NCBI RefSeq assembly: GCF_900106975.1
Contig: NZ_FNNU01000006.1
Span: forward strand, 124,001-188,000
DNA: 64,000 nt
Reading direction: 5' to 3'
Source of the DNA: Pseudomonas kuykendallii
GTDB lineage: Bacteria; Pseudomonadota; Gammaproteobacteria; Pseudomonadales; Pseudomonadaceae
Part shown: positions 47,429 to 57,454 of the stretch, one piece after another
Layout: every line of letters begins with the position of its first letter
Numbering within the stretch: position 1 is the stretch's first letter
Position numbers and translations under genes: made by a program
The notes under the pieces: generated by a model
The model's input: only the letters and a program-made list of their open reading frames with translations
The model's database searches: none
Told to the model about the DNA's origin: nothing

Positions 47429-48244
47429 TCAGAAATCCAGAAGCGTGCGGAGGATGCCCTGCAGTTTACGGGTGAGCGCCCCGGCGGGCCAGACATGTCC
47501 CTCCAGACGGCGCACGGGCCAGATTCCATAAAGGCTATTGCAGAGAAACACTTCGTCGGTAGCGAGCAACTCGTCGTAATCGACATCCCGGATCTCAACC
47601 AAGATCTGCTGTTCCGCCGCCTGCTCTAGCAGCCAGGCCCGCATCACCCCGGCGACACCGCAGCGGCTCAGCTCGGCGGTAATCAATCGGCCCTCGCGGA
47701 CCAGGAACAGGTTGCTGAAAACCCCCTCCACCACCCGTCCCGACATGTCCCGCATCAGCCCCTCGGCATAGCGCGGCTCCTGCCACTCGCCACGGGCGAT
47801 GACCTGCTCGAGCCGGTTCAGGTGCTTCATACCGGCCAGCAATGGCTGCTCGGCGAGGCGCGTGCGACAGGGAAACAGTTCGACGCCCTGAGAGACGTTG
47901 GCTGGCGCATAGGATGGCCAGGGACTGCCGAACAACAACCGGCGCGGCGTGGCCGCGCCAAGCGGCGCATAACCGCGGGCACCGTCGCCGCGGGTGACGA
48001 CCAGCTTGGCGACGCCCTCACCCAACTGCGTGGCGAAAGCCAACAGCTCGGCGCGCAGCAGCGCCTGGTCGAGGGGGATGGACAGCCGTCGGCAGCCGTC
48101 GGCCAGCCGCGCCAGATGATGTTCGAGCAGCCGTGGGCGGGCGCTGCGCACGGCGATGGTCTCGAAAAGCCCATCACCGTAGGCGAGGCCGCGATCCAGA
48201 CTGGACAGCGTCTCGCTGGGTCGACCGTCGACCCAGCGGAGCAT
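47429..48244 (-). CDS. pabC: Aminodeoxychorismate lyase
   Basis: 271-residue fold type IV PLP enzyme making 4-aminobenzoate for folate. DRGLAYGDGLFET near 18-30, PLP lysine in GMKHLNRLEQV, and LLATDEVFLCNSLYGIWPV. Starts inside the fabF stop (TGATG), so folate and fatty acid genes are coupled here as in other Gammaproteobacteria. Confidence 0.94.
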   Translation of the reverse strand: MLRWVDGRPSETLSSLDRGLAYGDGLFETIAVRSARPRLLEHHLARLADGCRRLSIPLDQALLRAELLAFATQLGEGVAKLVVTRGDGARGYAPLGAATPRRLLFGSPWPSYAPANVSQGVELFPCRTRLAEQPLLAGMKHLNRLEQVIARGEWQEPRYAEGLMRDMSGRVVEGVFSNLFLVREGRLITAELSRCGVAGVMRAWLLEQAAEQQILVEIRDVDYDELLATDEVFLCNSLYGIWPVRRLEGHVWPAGALTRKLQGILRTLLDF

Positions 48245-49488
48245 CAGTCGGCGAACCGGCTGAACACCAGCGAACCGTTGGTGCCGCCGAAACCGAAGGA
48301 GTTGGTCAGTACGACGTCGATCGGCCGCGCCTTGGCCTGGTTCGCCACGAAATCGAGGTCGCAGCCCTCGTCCGGTTCCTCCAGGTTGATGGTTGGCGGC
48401 GCGACCTGGTCGCGGATCGCCAGCACGCTGAAGATCGCCTCGACCGCGCCCGCCGCACCCAGCAGGTGACCGGTCATGGACTTGGTCGAACTGACCGACA
48501 GCGCGTAGGCGTGATCGCCGAAGACGCTCTTGATCGCCATCGCCTCGGCGAGATCGCCAGCCGGCGTGGAAGTGCCGTGGGCATTGATGTACTGCACCTG
48601 TTCCGGATTCAGCGAAGCGTCGCGCAGCGCGTTGCGGATGCAGCGGGCGGCACCGGCGCCATCATCGGGCGGCGAAGTCATGTGGTAGGCGTCGCCACTC
48701 ATGCCGAAGCCGACCAGCTCGGCATAGATGGTCGCGCCGCGCGCCTTGGCATGCTCGAGTTCTTCCAGCACCAGCGCGCCGGCACCGTCGGACAGCACGA
48801 AGCCGTCCCGGCCCTTGTCCCAGGGACGGCTGGCGCGCTGCGGATCGTCATTGCGCGTGGACAGCGCCCGCGCGGCGGCGAACCCGCCGATGCCCAGGCC
48901 GCTGGCGGCCATTTCCGAGCCGCCGGCGATCATTACGTCGGCTTCGCCATAGGCGATGTTCCGCGCGGCCATGCCGATGCAATGGGTGCCAGTGGTACAA
49001 GCCGTGGCGATGGCGTAGTTCGGCCCCTGGATACCCAGATGGATGGACAGGAAGCCGGACACCATGTTGATGATCGACCCGGGCACGAAGAACGGCGAAA
49101 TGCGCCGCGGCCCCTGCTCGATCAGCGATTTGCAGTTGTTCTCGATGTTGGTCAGGCCGCCGATACCGGAGCCCATGGCCACGCCGATGCGCTCACGATT
49201 GGCATCGGTGACCTCCAGCCCGGAATCGCGAACCGCCTGGAAGCTGGCGGCCAGTCCGTACTGGATGAACAGGTCGATCTTGCGAGCTTCCTTGGCCGAG
49301 AGGTATTCCTCGACATTGAAATTCCTCACCGAGCCCCCGAAACGGGTGCTGTAGGCGGAAAGGTCCATGTGCTCGATGGGAGCGATGCCACTGCGGCCGG
49401 CGAGAATTCCCTCCCAGCTGCTCGGCACATCGGTCCCCAGCGGCGACAACATACCCACACCGGTGACCACGACGCGTCTGCGCGACAC
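48244..49488 (-). CDS. fabF: Beta-ketoacyl-ACP synthase II
   Basis: 414 residues. Catalytic triad Cys-His-His in [23 protein letters not shown] and [16 protein letters not shown]; end [14 protein letters not shown]. Elongates acyl-ACP, including the C16:1 to C18:1 step. Preceded by an 11-bp-stem terminator after acpP, so its level is probably set by read-through. Confidence 0.97.
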   Translation of the reverse strand: MSRRRVVVTGVGMLSPLGTDVPSSWEGILAGRSGIAPIEHMDLSAYSTRFGGSVRNFNVEEYLSAKEARKIDLFIQYGLAASFQAVRDSGLEVTDANRERIGVAMGSGIGGLTNIENNCKSLIEQGPRRISPFFVPGSIINMVSGFLSIHLGIQGPNYAIATACTTGTHCIGMAARNIAYGEADVMIAGGSEMAASGLGIGGFAAARALSTRNDDPQRASRPWDKGRDGFVLSDGAGALVLEELEHAKARGATIYAELVGFGMSGDAYHMTSPPDDGAGAARCIRNALRDASLNPEQVQYINAHGTSTPAGDLAEAMAIKSVFGDHAYALSVSSTKSMTGHLLGAAGAVEAIFSVLAIRDQVAPPTINLEEPDEGCDLDFVANQAKARPIDVVLTNSFGFGGTNGSLVFSRFAD

Positions 49489-49533
49489 TGCTATATCCTC
49501 TTCTTATCGTGCGCCCTGGAATGGCGCTTAAAG

Positions 49534-49568
49534 AAAAGCCGCACGCCCCGAAAGGCAGTGCGGCTTTT
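49534..49568 (-). terminator. Terminator/attenuator between acpP and fabF
   Basis: Perfect 11-bp stem AAAAGCCGCAC/GTGCGGCTTTT with a 13-base loop, 29 bp after acpP. It lets acpP mRNA be made in excess of fabF. Confidence 0.88.
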
Positions 49569-49596
49569 CCCAGTCGGAAAGTCGACGATTACGAGA

Positions 49597-49833
49597 TCAC
49601 TGCGCGTGCGCGTTGATGTAATCGATGGCTTCCTGAACAGTGGTGATCTTCTCAGCTTGCTCGTCCGGGATCTCGGTCTCGAATTCCTCTTCCAGAGCCA
49701 TCACCAGCTCGACGGTGTCAAGAGAGTCCGCGCCCAGGTCTTCGACGAAGGAAGCACTGTTGGTCACTTCCTCTTCTTTGACGCCGAGTTGCTCAGCGAC
49801 GATTTTCTTGACGCGTTCTTCGATGGTGCTCAT
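49597..49833 (-). CDS. acpP: Acyl carrier protein
   Basis: 78 residues, strongly acidic. Phosphopantetheine attachment at Ser37 in [20 protein letters not shown]. Has its own predicted promoter at 49886-49913 and a terminator downstream, consistent with very high expression. Confidence 0.98.
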
Positions 49834-49885
49834 GTTTTGTTTTCACTCCTAGTGGACAAGTCCCGGCAGCTGGGCTGCGGGTAAG

Positions 49886-49913
49886 TGTATAGAAAGGGTT
49901 TTCCGCTTTTCAA
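49886..49913 (-). promoter_or_regulatory. Sigma-70 promoter of acpP
   Basis: On the minus strand TTGAAA, 16-bp spacer, TATACA; predicted start near 49879, 46 bases before the acpP ATG. The remainder of the 193-bp fabG-acpP gap shows nothing else clear. Confidence 0.7.
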
Positions 49914-50026
49914 GCTGAACGCCACCGACCTTCCCTGAGCCGTACGACGCCGCCTATTCTACCAGCGATAATTGGGAGCGGATTCTAGACCGTTCCTGTG
50001 ACAGATTCCTTAAGGATTCCGTCACA

Positions 50027-50770
50027 TTAGCTCATGTACATGCCGCCGTTGACCGGAATGGTCGCACCGGTGACATAGGACGCGCCATCCGACGCAAGGA
50101 AAGCCACGACCTTGGCGATTTCCTCGGCTTGCCCCAGACGGCCCAGCGGAATCTGTCCAAGCAACGCATCACGTTGCGCTTCCGGCAATTCACGGGTCAT
50201 GTCGGTATCGATGAAGCCCGGCGCTACCGCATTGACGGTAATCGCCCGCGAACCAACTTCACGCGCCAGCGCGCGACCAAACCCCTCGAGACCGGCTTTG
50301 GCTGCGGCATAGTTGGCCTGGCCACCGTTGCCCATGGCGCCGACGACCGAACCGATATTGATGATACGGCCCCAACGCGCCTTGGTCATACCGCGCAGAA
50401 CGGCCTTGGACAGACGGAACAGGCTGTTGAGGTTGGTATTAATGACCTCGAACCACTCATCGTCTTTCATGCGCAACATCAGGTTATCACGCGTGATCCC
50501 TGCGTTATTGACGAGGATCGATGGTTGACCGAGATGCTGCTGGATGTGCTCCAGGGTACTCGAGACCGACTCGCTGTCGGTCACGTCGAGGACTAGGCCA
50601 GCCCCTTCGATGCCGTTCTGCTTTAGGGTTTCAGCGATACGTTCGGCGCCGGCGGGCGTCGTGGCAGTGCCGATGACGATCGCACCCTGGCGACCCAATT
50701 CGAGGGCGATGGCCTGGCCGATACCGCGACTCGCGCCGGTGACCAGCGCCACCTTACCTTGCAAACTCAT
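50027..50770 (-). CDS. fabG: 3-oxoacyl-ACP reductase
   Basis: 247 residues. GASRGIGQ nucleotide motif (13-20), NNAG, Ser and YAAAKAG catalytic residues, end PVNGGMYMS. NADPH-dependent reduction of 3-oxoacyl-ACP. ATG at 50770 with GGAG six bases upstream is preferred over the ATG at 50782. 14 bp after fabD. Confidence 0.97.
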   Translation of the reverse strand: MSLQGKVALVTGASRGIGQAIALELGRQGAIVIGTATTPAGAERIAETLKQNGIEGAGLVLDVTDSESVSSTLEHIQQHLGQPSILVNNAGITRDNLMLRMKDDEWFEVINTNLNSLFRLSKAVLRGMTKARWGRIINIGSVVGAMGNGGQANYAAAKAGLEGFGRALAREVGSRAITVNAVAPGFIDTDMTRELPEAQRDALLGQIPLGRLGQAEEIAKVVAFLASDGASYVTGATIPVNGGMYMS

Positions 50771-50784
50771 ACTCTTCTCCATGC

Positions 50785-51723
50785 TCAGGCCAGCGTCGCG
50801 CGTGTCGCGGCGAAGGCTTCGGGGGTATCCAGATTGTGCGTGCGGAGGTCTTTCACGCAGCGTTTGTTCAGGCCGCTCAACACCTTGCCAGGACCGCACT
50901 CGACAAGATCGGTCACACCCTGTTCGCTCAAGCGAACGATCGACTCGACCCAGCGGACCGGGCTATACAGCTGCGCCAGCAGGTCGCGCTGAAGGGTGTC
51001 CAGATCGGCAACTACCGCTGCGCTGACGTTCTGCACCAGCGGAATGCTCGGCGCCTGCCAGGCAATCGCCTGAACCGACTCGGCAAAGCGCTCGGCAGCC
51101 GGCCGCATCAGTTCGCAGTGTGACGGCACGCTCACCGGCAGAGGCAGCGCTCGCTTGGCGCCGCGGGCCTTGCAGGCCTCCATGGCACGCGCCACGGCAG
51201 CCGCACCGCCTGCGATCACGACTTGGCCGGGGGCATTGAAATTCACCGCACTGACCACTTCGCCCTGAGCCGCCTCGGCACAGGCAGCCAGAACGTCGGC
51301 GTCATCGAGCCCGATGATCGCAGCCATCCCGCCCTGCCCGGCCGGCACTGCCTGCTGCATCAACTGTCCACGACGCTCGACCAGCTTCACCGCTGAGGCG
51401 AACGGCAGGCTGCCGGCAGCCACCAGAGCGGAATACTCGCCGAGGCTGTGCCCGGCAACGAAGGCGGGCGTGGCGCCACCCTCGGCCAACCAAAGGCGCC
51501 AGAGCGCGATCGATGCCGCGAGGATGGCCGGCTGGGTTTTGTCGGTTTCGTTGAGACGCTCCACAGGGCCCTGCTGGATCAACGCCCAGAGGTCATAGCC
51601 GAGCGCATCGGACGCTTCAGCAAAAGTCTGTAGAACAGTTCCCGGCTGTGCACCATGCTCAGCCAGCATGCCGAGCGACTGCGAGCCTTGACCGGGAAAC
51701 ACGAATGCGAGGGGTGCGGACAT
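50785..51723 (-). CDS. fabD: Malonyl-CoA:ACP transacylase
   Basis: 312 residues. FPGQGSQ start, catalytic Ser in GHSLGEYSALVAAG, Arg in KLVERRGQLMQQAVP, His in SVPSHCELM, and GPGKVLSGL. Loads malonyl groups onto AcpP. The 111-bp gap to plsX is longer than others in the operon, with no clear signal. Confidence 0.97.
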   Translation of the reverse strand: MSAPLAFVFPGQGSQSLGMLAEHGAQPGTVLQTFAEASDALGYDLWALIQQGPVERLNETDKTQPAILAASIALWRLWLAEGGATPAFVAGHSLGEYSALVAAGSLPFASAVKLVERRGQLMQQAVPAGQGGMAAIIGLDDADVLAACAEAAQGEVVSAVNFNAPGQVVIAGGAAAVARAMEACKARGAKRALPLPVSVPSHCELMRPAAERFAESVQAIAWQAPSIPLVQNVSAAVVADLDTLQRDLLAQLYSPVRWVESIVRLSEQGVTDLVECGPGKVLSGLNKRCVKDLRTHNLDTPEAFAATRATLA

Positions 51724-51834
51724 TGCAACGGGCCCTTTTTGAATCTCTTATCGGAAAAACGCCCGACATGCAGTCCGCTTGCCGGCGTCGCGAATCATCT
51801 TTGGATGTCAGAGGATCGAAAACGGTCACACATC

Positions 51835-52845
51835 CTACAGCAACAGATCTTCGAGGCGCCCATGCAGACGGCGAGGCAGGTTCTCCCGCACCTCCACGAC
51901 CGCGCGGCGAATAGCGCTCTGAAAACCCTCCTGCCCGGCAGAGCCATGACTTTTCACCACGATGCCCTGCAACCCGAGAAAGCTCGCGCCATTGTGTCGG
52001 GCGGGCGCCAGCTCGGCCTGTAGCCGGCGCAGGAGCGGCAAGGCGAGAACCCCCACCAGCCGTGAGGTGACGCCCGATCGAAACAGCGCTTCGAGCCGCG
52101 ACGACACGAGCGAAACCAGGCCTTCGCTGGACTTGAGCAGGATATTGCCAACGAAACCGTCGCACACCACCACGTCGGCCTCTCCACGATAGAGACCGTC
52201 ACCCTCGACGTAACCGATGAAATTGAGCCCCTCTCCCTTCTGCAGCAGGCTGGCGGCCAGCTTGACCTGCTGATTGCCCTTGATCTCTTCGGTACCGATG
52301 TTGAGCAGCGCAACGCGCGGATGCGGAGTGCCCAGGGCCTCGGCGGCAACCACGCCCATCACGGCGAACTGATAGAGCTGCTCGGCCGAACAATCGACGT
52401 TAGCGCCCAGATCGAGCAGATGACAGCTTCCCGTGCGGGTAGGAATGGCAGTGACCATCGCCGGGCGATCGATACCCGGAAGGGTTTTCAAGAGGTGCCG
52501 CGACAACGCCATCAGCGCACCGGTATTGCCGGCACTGACACAGGCCTGGGCGTATCCGTCGCGCACCAACTCCAGAGCGACGCGCATGGACGAGTCGGGC
52601 TTGCCACGCAATGCCTGGGAGGGCCGCTCGTTGGTACCGACAACTTCGCCAGCGTGCTTTATATGCAGGCGCGAGCGATCGACACCGGGATGGCGCGCAA
52701 TGATTTCTTCGAGGAGAGCGGTCTGGCCGACGAGGACCACGTGAAGCGAGGGGGATTCAGCCAGGCAGGAGATGCTGGCTGGAACAATGAAGCGGGGACC
52801 GAAGTCCCCACCCATTGCATCAATCGCGATGATCGGAGCGGACAA
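51835..52845 (-). CDS. plsX: Phosphate acyltransferase PlsX
   Basis: 336 residues, TTG start two bases after the rpmF stop. Converts acyl-ACP to acyl-phosphate for phospholipid synthesis. Blocks: [26 protein letters not shown]-type region, [60 protein letters not shown]. The TTG is inferred from the conserved start of the protein. Confidence 0.96.
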   Translation of the reverse strand: MSAPIIAIDAMGGDFGPRFIVPASISCLAESPSLHVVLVGQTALLEEIIARHPGVDRSRLHIKHAGEVVGTNERPSQALRGKPDSSMRVALELVRDGYAQACVSAGNTGALMALSRHLLKTLPGIDRPAMVTAIPTRTGSCHLLDLGANVDCSAEQLYQFAVMGVVAAEALGTPHPRVALLNIGTEEIKGNQQVKLAASLLQKGEGLNFIGYVEGDGLYRGEADVVVCDGFVGNILLKSSEGLVSLVSSRLEALFRSGVTSRLVGVLALPLLRRLQAELAPARHNGASFLGLQGIVVKSHGSAGQEGFQSAIRRAVVEVRENLPRRLHGRLEDLLL

Positions 52846-52847
52846 GA

Positions 52848-53030
52848 TTACTCGTCGGCGCCCTTGTCGATCACTTTGCGACCGCGGTACACACCTTCCG
52901 GGGAAACGTGGTGACGCAGGTGAACTTCACCGGTGGTCTTTTCCACGGACAGGGCGTTCGACTCGAGACCGTCGTGCGAACGACGCATGTCACGGGCGGA
53001 ACGGGATTTTTTGTTCTGCTGAACAGCCAT
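52848..53030 (-). CDS. rpmF: Ribosomal protein bL32
   Basis: 60 residues: [21 protein letters not shown] start, then [18 protein letters not shown]. It contains no Cys, so it is the zinc-free form. 13 bp after yceD and 2 bp before plsX, the classic yceD-rpmF-plsX order. Confidence 0.98.
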   Translation of the reverse strand: MAVQQNKKSRSARDMRRSHDGLESNALSVEKTTGEVHLRHHVSPEGVYRGRKVIDKGADE

Positions 53031-53043
53031 ACTGATTTAACTC

Positions 53044-53565
53044 CTAAACGTTTGGGTCACGCTTCAACTGGGCCAGTACGCTGAACGGGTTGGACCGCGA
53101 AACCTCGTCCTCGCTCGGTTCAGGCTCATCGAGCCCCGCCGGCGGCTGGCAATCTTCATGGACCGGAACGATAGGCAAGGCGAGCAGCAACTCATCCTCA
53201 ACCAGCGTCAGCAGATCCAGGGGCTCCTCCCCCACCTCCAGCGCGTCATGGCCTTTCGGCACTGACTGGTCGGAAGCCCCTTCCTTGACCACGGCGTAAA
53301 TGCATTCGCCATGGATCGGCAGAGCGGCGATCTCCAGACAACGCTGGCAGATCATCTTTACCTCAGCGCTGAACTCGCTGCGAATGAACGCAGCGCGACG
53401 CTCGTTGCGATCGAACATCAGCTTGACATGCACCGTACCGGCGTTATCAGCGAGTTGAGCGCTCAGACGCGGCAAGCTTGCCTGCTGCAGATCACCCTCA
53501 AGGGTGGTACCGCGATCTGCAAGCTTGCGTGGATCAACCTGAGGTGGAATCGGCCCATTCAACAT
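53044..53565 (-). CDS. yceD: YceD/DUF177 protein (23S rRNA accumulation)
   Basis: 173 residues. Core FSAEVKMICQRCLEIAALPIHG with a CxxC pair and LLTLVEDELLLALPIVPVH; the last region ends NPFSVLAQLKRD. Linked in other bacteria to 23S rRNA accumulation. The ATG at 53565 lies only a few bases after the predicted transcription start and has no ribosome binding site, so the mRNA may be leaderless. Confidence 0.92.
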   Translation of the reverse strand: MLNGPIPPQVDPRKLADRGTTLEGDLQQASLPRLSAQLADNAGTVHVKLMFDRNERRAAFIRSEFSAEVKMICQRCLEIAALPIHGECIYAVVKEGASDQSVPKGHDALEVGEEPLDLLTLVEDELLLALPIVPVHEDCQPPAGLDEPEPSEDEVSRSNPFSVLAQLKRDPNV

Positions 53566-53574
53566 AGGCGCGAG

Positions 53575-53603
53575 ATTCTAGGGATGTAGGTCGTCGCTGT
53601 CAA
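53575..53603 (-). promoter_or_regulatory. Sigma-70 promoter of yceD-rpmF-plsX-fab operon
   Basis: On the minus strand TTGACA, 17-bp spacer, TAGAAT: a perfect -35 and a five-of-six -10. Predicted start about 53568, only about 3-4 bases before the yceD ATG. Confidence 0.8.
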
Positions 53604-53670
53604 AGAAAATCCACCCTGTCCGCTATCGGATGCGATCGTTAGAATCCCGGCGAACAACAGGAGAAAACGC

Positions 53671-54249
53671 ATGCTGCCCTTGGTTCTCTCATCCAGCTCC
53701 GCCTACCGCCGCGAATTGCTCGAACGCCTGCGCCTGCCGTTCAGTTGGTCCGCGCCGGCGATCGACGAAACGCGCCAACCAAATGAAGAAGGCGAAGCCC
53801 TGGTACTGCGCCTTGCCGAGGAAAAAGCGCGCGCCCTCGCCCACCTGCACCCGCAACACCTGATCATCGGCTCGGACCAGGTGGCCGTGCTGGACGGACA
53901 GATTCTTGGCAAACCGATGAATTTCGCTCGCGCCCAGGCGCAATTGCGTGGCGCCAGCGGCAGCAGCGTGGTGTTTCTCACCGGGGTAGCCCTGCTCAAC
54001 ACCGCCACCGACGAATGCCAGGTGGACTGCGTGCCGTTCACCGTGCACTTTCGCGAGCTCGACGACGATCGGATCGAGCGCTATCTGGAAGCCGAAAGAC
54101 CCTTTGACTGCGCCGGCAGCTTCAAATCGGAAGGATTGGGCGTCAGCCTGTTTCGCGCGACCGAAGGCAGCGACGCGACGAGCCTGGTCGGCCTGCCACT
54201 GATTCGCCTGGTGGACATGCTGCTGGCCGAAGGCGTACGGATTCCTTGA
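53671..54249 (+). CDS. maf: Maf/YceF-type nucleotide pyrophosphatase
   Basis: 192 residues. SSSSAYRRELLERL (7-20), catalytic Asp in LIIGSDQVAVLDG and CAGSFKSEGLG. Maf-like proteins hydrolyse modified NTPs; the YceF branch, which neighbours yceD-rpmF as here, prefers 7-methyl-GTP. AGGAGA lies before the ATG. Divergent from yceD. Confidence 0.93.
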   Translation: MLPLVLSSSSAYRRELLERLRLPFSWSAPAIDETRQPNEEGEALVLRLAEEKARALAHLHPQHLIIGSDQVAVLDGQILGKPMNFARAQAQLRGASGSSVVFLTGVALLNTATDECQVDCVPFTVHFRELDDDRIERYLEAERPFDCAGSFKSEGLGVSLFRATEGSDATSLVGLPLIRLVDMLLAEGVRIP

Positions 54250-54282
54250 ATCCGCACGCCCTAGCCATATAAGGAGCAGCGA

Positions 54283-55260
54283 TCAGCGCAGCGAAGGACC
54301 CTGGAAGCCCATCCACATCGCGAGATTGTCGGCGACGCTGGCACCGATCTTCTTGGCGAAACGGTCGAAAGGCGTTTCCTCGACGGTGTAATCCTTTATT
54401 TCCTTCTCGCCGATGACTTCGCGCGCAACGTAACTGGTGCTGCCAAGACCATCGATCAGGCCCAGTTGTAGCGCCTGTTCTCCCGACCAGATCAGACCGG
54501 AAAACAGTTCCGGATGATCCTTGTCCTTCAAGCGGTCGCCACGCCCCTTCTTCACACTGTCGATGAACTGGCGATGGGTCGTCTGCAACACACCCCGCCA
54601 GAACTCGGCTTCATCCGCCTTGGGTTGCTGGAAGGGATCGAGAAACGCCTTGTGCTCGCCGGAGGTGTAGACGCGACGATCGACCCCCAGCTTCTCCATG
54701 GTTCCGACGAAACCGAAACCCGCGGCAGTGACACCGATGGAGCCTACCAGGCTGGATTTATCGGCGTAGATCTCGTCGGCCGCACTGGCGATGTAATAGG
54801 CACCGGAGGCGCCCAGGTCGGAAATGACCGCATAGACCTTGATCGCCGGCTTCTCGGCGCGCAGGCGACGGATTTCGTCATAGATATAGCCGGACTGCAC
54901 CGGGCTGCCGCCTGGACTGTTGATACGCAGGATCACGCCCTTGGTGCTTTCGTCCTCGAAAGCGGCGCGCAGGCTGCCGATGATGTTGTCTGCGCTGGCG
55001 GCCTCCTTGTCGGCGATCATCCCGCGCACATCGACCACCGCGGTGTAGCTGCCGCCGGACGATCCGGCCTTGCGCAAGTTGAGCATCGGCGAAAACAGCG
55101 CCAGCATGCCGAACAGGTAGACGAAGGTCAGCAGCTTGAAGAAGATGCCCCAGCGGCGCGAGCGGCGCTGTTCCTGGACACTGGCGAGCAGTGCCTTTTC
55201 CAGCAGCTTCCAGCTCTTTTCGTCGCCCGTGGAAGCCGAAGCCTTCCAATCATCCGACAT
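54283..55260 (-). CDS. sppA: Signal peptide peptidase SppA (36K type)
   Basis: 325 residues. One membrane helix (FFKLLTFVYLFGMLALF, about 40-57), then a Clp-like protease domain with NSPGGSP, the nucleophile Ser in ISDLGASGAYYIAS, and the base Lys in YTSGEHKAFLDPF. Degrades cleaved signal peptides in the membrane. Its start overlaps the HAD gene end by 11 bp. Confidence 0.93.
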   Translation of the reverse strand: MSDDWKASASTGDEKSWKLLEKALLASVQEQRRSRRWGIFFKLLTFVYLFGMLALFSPMLNLRKAGSSGGSYTAVVDVRGMIADKEAASADNIIGSLRAAFEDESTKGVILRINSPGGSPVQSGYIYDEIRRLRAEKPAIKVYAVISDLGASGAYYIASAADEIYADKSSLVGSIGVTAAGFGFVGTMEKLGVDRRVYTSGEHKAFLDPFQQPKADEAEFWRGVLQTTHRQFIDSVKKGRGDRLKDKDHPELFSGLIWSGEQALQLGLIDGLGSTSYVAREVIGEKEIKDYTVEETPFDRFAKKIGASVADNLAMWMGFQGPSLR

Positions 55261-55945
55261 TCTCGTACTCCTTGATCAGTGAGCCATTGGCGGCGCCGTC
55301 GAACCAGCGGCGCAGTTCGGAAAACTCGTTGATGGCGAGCTTGGGCGCAAACGCGAGCAGCTCGCTCAGTGACTGGGCACCGTAGCCGACCGCCACCGAA
55401 TCGATGCCCGCGCGGCGTGCCATGTCCAGATCGAACGAGGAATCGCCGACCATAAGCGCCTTTTCCGGCGGCACGCCGCAGTGGACAAGAATTTCGTTGA
55501 GCATCAGCGGATCGGGCTTGCTGGCCGTTTCATCGGCGCAGCGGGTGATCTCGAAGTAATCCAGCCAACCATGCCCCGCCAGCACCCGATCCAGCCCACG
55601 GCGGCTCTTGCCGGTGGCGACCGCCATGCGCAGGCCACGCCGGCGAAAAGACTCCAGACACTCGACCACCCCGGGAAACAAGGGAGATGGACGCATGTCC
55701 AGCGCCATGTAGCGCTCGGCGTAACGCTGCCGGAACACTTCCACCCGGCCGACCTCGACCAGCTCCGGATAAAGCGTGGCAATAGCCTCCGGAAGACCGA
55801 GCCCGATGATGCCCTTGATCGCCTCGTCGCTGCGTTCGCCCAATCCGTCAAGGCTTGCCGCCGCGCGCATCGAATCGACGATACGACCGATGGAATCGCA
55901 CAAGGTGCCGTCCCAGTCGAAGATCAGCAGTTCGTAATCAGGCAC
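55250..55945 (-). CDS. HAD-superfamily hydrolase (Gph-like phosphatase)
   Basis: 231 residues from a GTG at 55945, which overlaps the rluC end by 8 bp; a longer ATG reading from 55978 is possible but less conserved. HAD motifs: [10 protein letters not shown] (nucleophile Asp), [16 protein letters not shown] and [15 protein letters not shown]. Similar to phosphoglycolate phosphatases, substrate not assigned. The rluC-HAD-sppA order is conserved in Pseudomonas. Confidence 0.9.
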   Translation of the reverse strand: MPDYELLIFDWDGTLCDSIGRIVDSMRAAASLDGLGERSDEAIKGIIGLGLPEAIATLYPELVEVGRVEVFRQRYAERYMALDMRPSPLFPGVVECLESFRRRGLRMAVATGKSRRGLDRVLAGHGWLDYFEITRCADETASKPDPLMLNEILVHCGVPPEKALMVGDSSFDLDMARRAGIDSVAVGYGAQSLSELLAFAPKLAINEFSELRRWFDGAANGSLIKEYENVG

Positions 55946-56891
55946 CCAGGCGCTCCAGGGTGCGCTCCCAGACTTCATCCACCTCGGCCTCGACCTTCAA
56001 CTCGCCGCCCTCGGGCAGCGGCACGGTCAGCGCATAGGCATGCAGGAACAGCCGCTTGCCGCCCAGTTCGCGGATCTCGCGGGTGAACTCCTCGTCGCCG
56101 TACTTGCTGTCGCCCGCGATCGAGTGCCCCGCGTGCTTGGCATGAACGCGAATCTGGTGAGTGCGACCAGTGATGGGGCTGGCCTCGACGAGGGTGGCGA
56201 ACTCGCCGAAGCGACGCAGCACACGAAACACCGTGAGCGCTTCCTTCCCCTCGGGATTGACCTCGACCATGCGCTCACCAGAGCGCAGGTTGTTCTTCAG
56301 CAAAGGCGCGCTGATCTTCTTCTTCGCCGCCGGCCAGTTGCCGCGCACCAGCGCCATGTAGCGCTTGTCGACACCGTCGCCGCGCAACGCCTCGTGCAGG
56401 TGACGCAGCATGCTGCGCTTCTTGGCGATCATCAGCAGGCCTGAGGTATCGCGATCCAGCCGATGCACCAGCTCGATGTCCTTGGCGTCGGGGCGCAACT
56501 GGCGGAACGCCTCGATCACGCCATAGTTCAATCCGCTGCCGCCGTGTACGGCGATGCCGGCCGGCTTGTTCAGCACGATCAGGGCCTTGTCTTCGTAGAC
56601 GATGGCTTTTTCGAGACGCTCGAGCAAACCCAGCGCCAAAGGCGCGGGCTCGTCCCGCTCGGCCAGGCGGAGCGGCGGCACGCGCACGACATCCCCGGCC
56701 TGCAGCTTGTATTCGGGCTTGATCCGCCCCTTGTTCACACGCACTTCGCCCTTGCGAAGAATGCGGTAAATCAGGGTTTTGGGAACGCCCTTGAGCTGAG
56801 TGCGAAGAAAGTTGTCTATACGTTGGCCGGCAAATTCCGGCGAGACCTCCAGCAGTTGAACGCCAGTGGTCGGTTGGGCGGGAGTCGTCAT
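55938..56891 (-). CDS. rluC: 23S rRNA pseudouridine(955/2504/2580) synthase RluC
   Basis: 317 residues. S4 RNA-binding domain ([32 protein letters not shown]) followed by the synthase domain with catalytic Asp in [13 protein letters not shown] and [12 protein letters not shown] at 56891; a TATCAT box lies six bases before it and no ribosome binding site is visible, so transcription may start at or next to the ATG. Divergent from rne. Confidence 0.94.
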   Translation of the reverse strand: MTTPAQPTTGVQLLEVSPEFAGQRIDNFLRTQLKGVPKTLIYRILRKGEVRVNKGRIKPEYKLQAGDVVRVPPLRLAERDEPAPLALGLLERLEKAIVYEDKALIVLNKPAGIAVHGGSGLNYGVIEAFRQLRPDAKDIELVHRLDRDTSGLLMIAKKRSMLRHLHEALRGDGVDKRYMALVRGNWPAAKKKISAPLLKNNLRSGERMVEVNPEGKEALTVFRVLRRFGEFATLVEASPITGRTHQIRVHAKHAGHSIAGDSKYGDEEFTREIRELGGKRLFLHAYALTVPLPEGGELKVEAEVDEVWERTLERLGA

Positions 56892-57454
56892 CGCGCAATG
56901 ATAGCAATTTTTCATGGAATTGAAGCACTTAATGATTACTGCTATAGTCCCGAACGCCGCCAAAAGCGGCCTGGCCTGGTGGACACCCGCTGAATCGTTC
57001 GTCCACCGCCGCTAGCAACCCATGCCAGGACGTGAGGCCGTCCGACGAAGTTACTCGCCGTATTGTCGCGAGTAGCTCGAAACCCAGCCTTGAGCCCATA
57101 CGCGCTGCCCCGTAGGAGCATCGCGATAAATGAAAACCCGCTGCGGATTCTGCGAGCGGCACCCGATTTTCAAGGGATACGTGTAGGGTGGAGATGCACA
57201 ATCATCGGACTGCGTAGCTTCAGGCTTTATTCAAGACGCTTCATCTCGTCCGCTGTCGATGATTGATTCCTCCTCCTGACAAAGTGCTTTTGTTACGACA
57301 GAAGCAGGAGACGTCGTCGCGAACCCGGCCCCGTTGGCCTGGCATCGCTGGACACTACAGCGGTAAGCCGCTGTTGACGCGCACCTGACACCGACCGCGA
57401 GAGTCGTGTGTGCCGAACGCCGTTTCCGGCAGCCCGGAAACCGAACGGTATTAC
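56892..57454 (+). promoter_or_regulatory. rne promoter and long 5' leader
   Basis: 563 bp between rluC and rne with no gene. A sigma-70 promoter TTGAAG-N17-TATAGT lies at 56920-56948, predicting a start near 56955 and a leader of about 500 bases. Long rne leaders carry hairpins through which RNase E controls its own mRNA. Possible pairing segments include GGCGTTC-type GC stems near 56955-57020 and CGCCGTATTGTCGCGAGTAG near 57056. A half copy of the GTAGGGTGGA repeat is at 57183-57200. Confidence 0.65.
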
